Positions 25,522 to 28,769 of a stretch of 28,769 bases of DNA are shown in pieces. Source of the DNA: UBA3537 sp964219345. GTDB lineage: Bacteria > Bacteroidota > Bacteroidia > Flavobacteriales > Flavobacteriaceae. Numbering within the stretch: position 1 is the stretch's first letter; the number at the start of each line of letters is the position of its first letter. Below the pieces are notes generated by a model. It saw nothing but the letters and a program-made list of their open reading frames with translations. It had not been told where the DNA came from and did not search any database. Both the position numbers and the translations under genes were made by a program. The stretch spans positions 1-28,769 of the forward strand of contig CAXPPN010000035.1 of assembly GCA_964219345.1 (NCBI GenBank). The letters run 5' to 3'.

Positions 25522-25542
25522 GAACCGGACTCACCTAAGTTC
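25522..25542 (-). terminator. Attenuator-type terminator in front of the arginine operon
   Basis: On the minus strand GAACT pairs with GGTTC (one G-U pair); after a 2-nt bulge GG pairs with CC around a TGAGT loop, and seven Ts follow directly (25521-25515). A second T7 tract lies at 25507-25501. It stands between the leader reading frame (stop at 25561) and the first structural gene (25478), where an attenuator belongs. The stem is modest, as expected for a switchable terminator. No strong competing antiterminator was found by eye. Confidence 0.6.
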
Positions 25543-25560
25543 CAAAATTATAAATACACC

Positions 25561-25656
25561 CTAAGGGCGACGGCGGTTAGAGCGCGGACGCAAAGGAGCA
25601 TTACTCGGTAAAGTATACGATGGCGTTAGAATTAATATCGATTGAAGTGCAATCAT
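25561..25656 (-). CDS. Arginine-rich leader peptide of the arginine operon
   Basis: A 31-codon frame from ATG 25656 to TAG 25561, too short for routine gene calling. It begins MIALQSILILTPSYTL and ends RPRSNRRRP, with five arginines in the last nine residues (positions 23, 25, 28, 29, 30), all CGC or CGT codons. This makes a conspicuously GC-rich island in very AT-rich DNA. It is the only reading frame between the operon's upstream region and the terminator hairpin at 25522-25542. By analogy with his, trp and leu leaders, stalling at the CGC-CGT-CGC triplet when charged arginine tRNA is scarce would control read-through. A small hairpin (CGCCC/GGGTG, 25569-25557) lies over the stop codon. A possible promoter lies at 25676-25710, with weak -7 and too-long spacing. 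An overlapping frame from ATG 25663 (20 codons, no arginine) is the alternative. Confidence 0.72.
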   Translation of the reverse strand: MIALQSILILTPSYTLPSNAPLRPRSNRRRP

Positions 25657-25818
25657 TATTCATTTATAATTTGCGTAAAACTATAAATTAATTTTTTAAT
25701 AAAAACACAAGCTTTAATTTTTTTACAAAAATTAAAGATTTATCAATAGTTGATTAAATAAATAAATAATTATTAAAAAATAATCCTTAAAATCATTTAA
25801 ACCCTAAATCTATAAAAC

Positions 25819-25847
25819 AAAAAAACCACCTAATAGTGGTTTTTTTT
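25819..25847 (-). terminator. Intrinsic terminator after the NTF2-like lipoprotein gene
   Basis: AAAAACCAC / GTGGTTTTT with a 6-nt loop (25821-25844), flanked by A7 on the left and T8 on the right. It works leftward for the gene ending at 25870 and would also stop rightward transcription, insulating the arginine operon from its neighbour. The stretch from here to 25690 holds only AT-rich sequence with no recognisable element. Confidence 0.85.
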
Positions 25848-25869
25848 ATAAATAAATTATTGTATAAAG

Positions 25870-26433
25870 CTATTGTTTTGAAGCTGGAAGTCGCTGATAC
25901 ACATAAAATTTATTCACTTTTCCATTCTCAATATATATATCTGACAAGTGAATAAAATTCATTTCTTGACCCTCAACGGTCATTGTAACTTGTGCTCCAG
26001 TGACTACCCATTGCCCGTCTTTTTGAGCTTCCAAATCATTAACTTTCATTGGAAACGAGAAAAATGTATTCCATTTTGGGTTTGCTCCATCAAACCATTG
26101 CGCCAAAAATGCTGCATGTGCCTCCTTGCCTTTAATATATTCTCCATTTGGTCCCCAAATTTGAATGTTATCGGATTCCATTTCCATAATTGCATCAATA
26201 TTTCTGTTGTTATGAACTTCTATGTATTTGTCCCACAATTCTACTACAGAATTATCTCCAGAAGAAGCCGTGTAAGTTTTGTTTGGCGTTTTTAAATAGC
26301 CAACTTCTCTATCCACTTCTACAATTTTTTCTGGAGTTGGAGGTGGTGGCGATGTTTTTTTTGAGTTTCCGATACTAATGGCACACGAAGTCATTAAAAT
26401 CAAAGACATACTTATCAATGCTGTTTTTTTCAT
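25870..26433 (-). CDS. Lipoprotein with SnoaL/DUF4440-like NTF2-fold domain
   Basis: 187 residues. The signal MKKTALISMSLILMTSC has the lipid-modified cysteine at 17; a Lys/Pro-rich linker (SKKTSPPPPTPEK) follows. From about residue 62 an NTF2-like domain begins: VVELWDKYIEVHNNRNIDAIMEMESDNIQIWGPNGEYIKGKEAHAAFLAQWF, then VNDLEAQKDGQWVVTGAQVTMTVEGQE and the closing strand GKVNKFYVYQRLP. This is the pattern of SnoaL/DUF4440 proteins, which range from small-molecule isomerases to binding proteins; no specific catalytic set can be named. It is divergent from a second NTF2-like lipoprotein with a shared 109-bp promoter region, so the two are probably co-regulated. Confidence 0.78.
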   Translation of the reverse strand: MKKTALISMSLILMTSCAISIGNSKKTSPPPPTPEKIVEVDREVGYLKTPNKTYTASSGDNSVVELWDKYIEVHNNRNIDAIMEMESDNIQIWGPNGEYIKGKEAHAAFLAQWFDGANPKWNTFFSFPMKVNDLEAQKDGQWVVTGAQVTMTVEGQEMNFIHLSDIYIENGKVNKFYVYQRLPASKQ

Positions 26434-26464
26434 TTCTTTAAGTTTTTATTTTTGGTTAATAACA

Positions 26465-26497
26465 TAAATATAAAAAAAAATTAGTTGTGAATTACAA
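26465..26497 (-). promoter_or_regulatory. Probable promoter of the leftward NTF2-like lipoprotein
   Basis: TTG (26497-26495), 22-nt spacer, TATATTTA (26472-26465) on the minus strand, about 32 bp before the start codon. The spacer is slightly long for the Bacteroidota pattern. It overlaps the opposite promoter. Confidence 0.38.
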
Positions 26498-26515
26498 GTT
26501 AATTTAATAGATTTA
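26485..26515 (+). promoter_or_regulatory. Probable promoter of the rightward NTF2/ABM lipoprotein
   Basis: TTG (26485-26487), 20-nt spacer, TAGATTTA (26508-26515), giving a start near 26522 and a leader of about 20 nt. It overlaps the leftward promoter, so simultaneous firing of the two is constrained. Confidence 0.45.
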
Positions 26516-26542
26516 ATCCTTTATTAACCAATACTTTAAATT

Positions 26543-27328
26543 ATGAAAAGAATCTTTTCATTGTTCATGGCAACTATTTTTGTTACAAGTTGTATGCAAC
26601 AACAACATCCTGATTATGCAAAGAATCTTGAAACTGCAAAAAAAATGTTTGCGTTACACGAGGTTGAAGATTACGATGGACAAGCGGCACTAATTAGTAA
26701 AGATATCATTGCCGAAACGTCTATGTATGGTTCAGAAAAAATGGGTTATGACCAATTTATGGCCAATATTAAAGGATATCATATGGCCTTTGACAATGTC
26801 AAGTATACTCCAGAAGTATGGCTCCCAGGGTGCGATACATTAGGAAACTTAAATGGAAGTGTTCGTACCTATGGTGTATGGACAGGGACGCAAGTTCAAA
26901 CCAAAAAAGAATTAAGCTTAAAAGGCTATTGGTATTTTGGTTTTGATGAGGATGGATTAATTAATGCACAAGGCGACTTTTTTGATTTTGGGGGCATGCT
27001 TGATGCGGTTTATCCAAAAAATTTAGTGATCGTTTCATTAAAAGTTAAAGACGGTAAACTAGACAATGTTCTTGAAATTTTAAATAGTGATGGTGGCCTT
27101 CCTACCACAAAAGCATACGACGGCTGTCTTTCATTAGAAATGACGATCAATGAGAACACCAACACAATTTGGGTTGTTTCTAATTGGGAAACCAATGATA
27201 AATATGCTGCTTATTTAAATTGGAGACAAACCGAAGACACTGTAATTGGTGCAATGGTTCCTTTCCTAGATGGAGGTACAGATGGTATTAATATTATACA
27301 CCCAAATACAGGATATTCAGCTTACTAA
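26543..27328 (+). CDS. Lipoprotein with NTF2-like domain fused to antibiotic-monooxygenase-like (ABM) domain
   Basis: 261 residues. The signal MKRIFSLFMATIFVTSC gives lipid-modified Cys17. Residues about 25-150 resemble a SnoaL-type NTF2 fold (AKKMFALHEVEDYDGQAALISKDIIAETSMYGSEKMGYDQFMANI, closing with LINAQGDFFDFGGML). Residues about 155-250 look like a dimeric alpha/beta-barrel ABM domain: VIVSLKVKDGKLDNVLEIL, GCLSLEMTINENTNTIWVVSNWETNDKYAAYLNWR. ABM domains in quinone- or haem-degrading monooxygenases are usually cytoplasmic single domains; one on a lipoprotein joined to an NTF2 domain is unusual. The substrate is unknown. It is transcribed away from the related lipoprotein on the left. 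Confidence 0.75.
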   Translation: MKRIFSLFMATIFVTSCMQQQHPDYAKNLETAKKMFALHEVEDYDGQAALISKDIIAETSMYGSEKMGYDQFMANIKGYHMAFDNVKYTPEVWLPGCDTLGNLNGSVRTYGVWTGTQVQTKKELSLKGYWYFGFDEDGLINAQGDFFDFGGMLDAVYPKNLVIVSLKVKDGKLDNVLEILNSDGGLPTTKAYDGCLSLEMTINENTNTIWVVSNWETNDKYAAYLNWRQTEDTVIGAMVPFLDGGTDGINIIHPNTGYSAY

Positions 27329-27354
27329 ACTTTAACCAACAACTAATCAAAAAC

Positions 27355-27385
27355 AAAAAAACCCACAACGATCGTTGTGGGTTTT
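27355..27385. terminator. Bidirectional terminator between convergent genes
   Basis: A perfect inverted repeat ACCCACAAC-GATC-GTTGTGGGT (27361-27382) with A7 on the left and T4 on the right. It follows the rightward gene (stop 27328) and the leftward Kelch gene (stop 27458), and can serve both. Confidence 0.85.
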
Positions 27386-27457
27386 GTACACCCCATTGAG
27401 CTAATTTCGAAACATAATAAAAATTTATTGATAAAGATGAAGAATTTTTCTTGTAAA

Positions 27458-28769
27458 TTATTTTGATAAAGAAACCTGTTTGATTCTTTTATCATTTTTA
27501 TTCTTACTGAATATCAATGCTCGCTTTTTAGTGTATTTCCTAATTACTTTGTCAATATTTGACATTGAAAGGCGAAGTTTTTTTACTCTAGATTCATAGG
27601 ACAAATGAGGTTCGTATTCAGACAAAAGAGCAGGGAATTGGACAGGATTTGGATGATGTTTTAGGAGTGTTTCGAAAATAAAAAAGTCATGACTGCTTAA
27701 CTCATTTTTTATAATTGACAAATTGTTATTAATGATATCAATTTTATTGTTTTTTCTTCTGAATATTAATATTAATGTAATGGAAAAAACTAAAATAAAA
27801 GCAATAAAGTAACAGGAATAAGCATTTTTATAAAGTTTAAATGATACTGTATTTTTTCCAAGTAACTTATCACGATTGACTATTAGAAAGTCTAATGTGT
27901 TGCTTTCATGATTTAAGTTGGTGAGAAAAAATAATTTTGTAAATGGATTGTAAATAATTTGATCTACGTCAAATAATACATTTTCATTAAACTCATTATA
28001 TTGAATGAGCTTATTGTCTTTGATATCGATTTCACAAACGTTAGCTTGAGTAATTAAAAGTGTGTTTTTACCAAACTTAACTAACTTTTTTATGTAGTAT
28101 TCATTGTTTGATAAATCTGAAAATATTCTGTTTGCACTTCCCAAATAATCCCATCGTTTTTTTCCATAATCATATTGCCAAAAGTCATTTTGATTTTTTT
28201 TTGATAATTTAAGATCTTTATTAACGTGTTTTGAAATACCCCCTCCAACATACAAAACTGAATCCACTACTTGGCCAATTGAATTTCTTTGTTTTGGTGG
28301 TTTTTTTGACTTAGTTATATTTTCAGACCATTCCTTAAATTCAGGATCAAATTGAGTTATCATATTGTTATCATCAAACAGGCCATAACCCCCAAATGAA
28401 AAAATTTTGCTGCCTATTATAAAATCATAAGAGTTATATTTATTTCTATGTTCAAACGAATCATCAATTCTTTTTATAGACTTATCTTTAAAACAGTAAA
28501 CTACTCCTCCACCATCAGAAACCAAAAAAACTCCTTCGTTAGTATTTAATGGATTAAAATCATAATGAGAAAAAATGACTCCATGAGACCATGAGTTGAA
28601 CGTGCTTCCGTCAAGGGTTTCATAAACATAATCTTTTTGGACAATATAAAATTTATCTTCATGGTAAAATGTAAAATATTGATCCTTGACAAGCTCAGGA
28701 TTTGAGTTAATCGTTAAGCTAAAAAAAAGGGTTAAAATAAAACTCACAAATACAGGATATTTAGTGTAA
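27458..28769 (-). CDS. Kelch-propeller membrane protein with C-terminal winged-helix-like domain (5' end probably outside window)
   Basis: At least 429 residues counted from a GTG at 28747, but the frame stays open through the window edge (adding YTKYPVF), and MSFILTLFFS lacks the basic residues of a signal peptide, so the true start is probably outside. Positions count from the GTG. The N-terminal hydrophobic stretch is probably the end of a signal peptide. Residues about 20-300 are propeller-like, with Kelch-type repeats (KIFSFGGYG..ITQFDPEFKEWSE; LYVGGGISK..FWQYDYGKKRWDYLG). One transmembrane helix (about 309-330) precedes a basic stop-transfer RRKNNK. The cytoplasmic tail (about 345-429: FFIFETLLKHHPNPVQFPALL, YESRVKKLRLSMSNIDKVIRK, ending KNDKRIKQVSLSK) resembles a winged-helix DNA-binding domain. 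A membrane-bound sensor-regulator is inferred; ligand and target are unknown. Confidence 0.7.
   Translation of the reverse strand, partial: YTKYPVFVSFILTLFFSLTINSNPELVKDQYFTFYHEDKFYIVQKDYVYETLDGSTFNSWSHGVIFSHYDFNPLNTNEGVFLVSDGGGVVYCFKDKSIKRIDDSFEHRNKYNSYDFIIGSKIFSFGGYGLFDDNNMITQFDPEFKEWSENITKSKKPPKQRNSIGQVVDSVLYVGGGISKHVNKDLKLSKKNQNDFWQYDYGKKRWDYLGSANRIFSDLSNNEYYIKKLVKFGKNTLLITQANVCEIDIKDNKLIQYNEFNENVLFDVDQIIYNPFTKLFFLTNLNHESNTLDFLIVNRDKLLGKNTVSFKLYKNAYSCYFIAFILVFSITLILIFRRKNNKIDIINNNLSIIKNELSSHDFFIFETLLKHHPNPVQFPALLSEYEPHLSYESRVKKLRLSMSNIDKVIRKYTKKRALIFSKNKNDKRIKQVSLSK

Noticed and set aside
25601..25663. Alternative 20-codon leader frame from ATG 25663
   Set aside because: It contains no arginine and ends before the Arg-rich part; the frame from 25656 explains the GC-rich codons better, although overlap of both starts might tune initiation.
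1..28769. Search for CRISPR arrays, tRNA or rRNA genes, insertion sequences and phage or plasmid genes
   Set aside because: None seen: no regularly spaced repeats, no transposase or integrase motifs, no recognisable RNA gene signatures.

Overview
The window (about 28.8 kb, AT-rich) comes from a member of the Bacteroidota, most likely a marine Flavobacteriaceae. The evidence is a SusC/SusD pair in a polysaccharide utilisation locus (PUL), many short lipoprotein signals, a Y_Y_Y/LuxR-type membrane regulator, the flavobacterial arginine gene order with an acyl-ornithine (not ornithine) carbamoyltransferase, and promoters that fit the Bacteroidota pattern TTG-N19-22-TAnnTTTR. I saw no tRNA, rRNA, CRISPR array, insertion sequence or phage gene.

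Region 1 (1-12085, all minus strand) is a beta-glucan PUL. In transcription order it holds a membrane-bound propeller/Y_Y_Y/helix-turn-helix regulator, SusC, SusD, a large PKD lipoprotein with two almost identical C-terminal modules, a smaller PKD lipoprotein, a GH16 beta-1,3-glucanase-type lipoprotein, and the first 92 codons of a GH3 beta-glucosidase lipoprotein cut by the window start. GH16 plus GH3 points to laminarin or a related beta-1,3-glucan. A perfect 11-bp stem-loop separates the binding-protein genes from the hydrolase genes.

Region 2 (12086-16707) starts with about 600 bp of non-coding DNA that holds a possible minus-strand small RNA of about 75 nt. A plus-strand cluster follows: a TetR-like regulator, an unknown 109-residue membrane or exported protein, a SulP transporter with a STAS domain, a beta-carbonic anhydrase and a DUF2490 outer-membrane barrel. 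The SulP and carbonic anhydrase pairing suggests bicarbonate uptake and interconversion.

Region 3 (16704-25683, minus strand) is a tightly overlapping arginine operon: GNAT acetyltransferase, argG, argC, proC, argD, acetyl/succinyl-ornithine carbamoyltransferase, argB, argE-like deacylase and argH. In front of it lies an unlisted 31-codon reading frame whose last nine residues include five arginines, followed by a hairpin and a U-tract. This looks like an arginine leader peptide and attenuator, and it is the most interesting element of the window.

Region 4 (25819-28769) holds two divergent NTF2-like lipoproteins, the second fused to an antibiotic-monooxygenase-like domain, each closed by a strong terminator. 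Last is a Kelch-propeller, transmembrane, winged-helix-like protein whose 5' end probably lies beyond the window.
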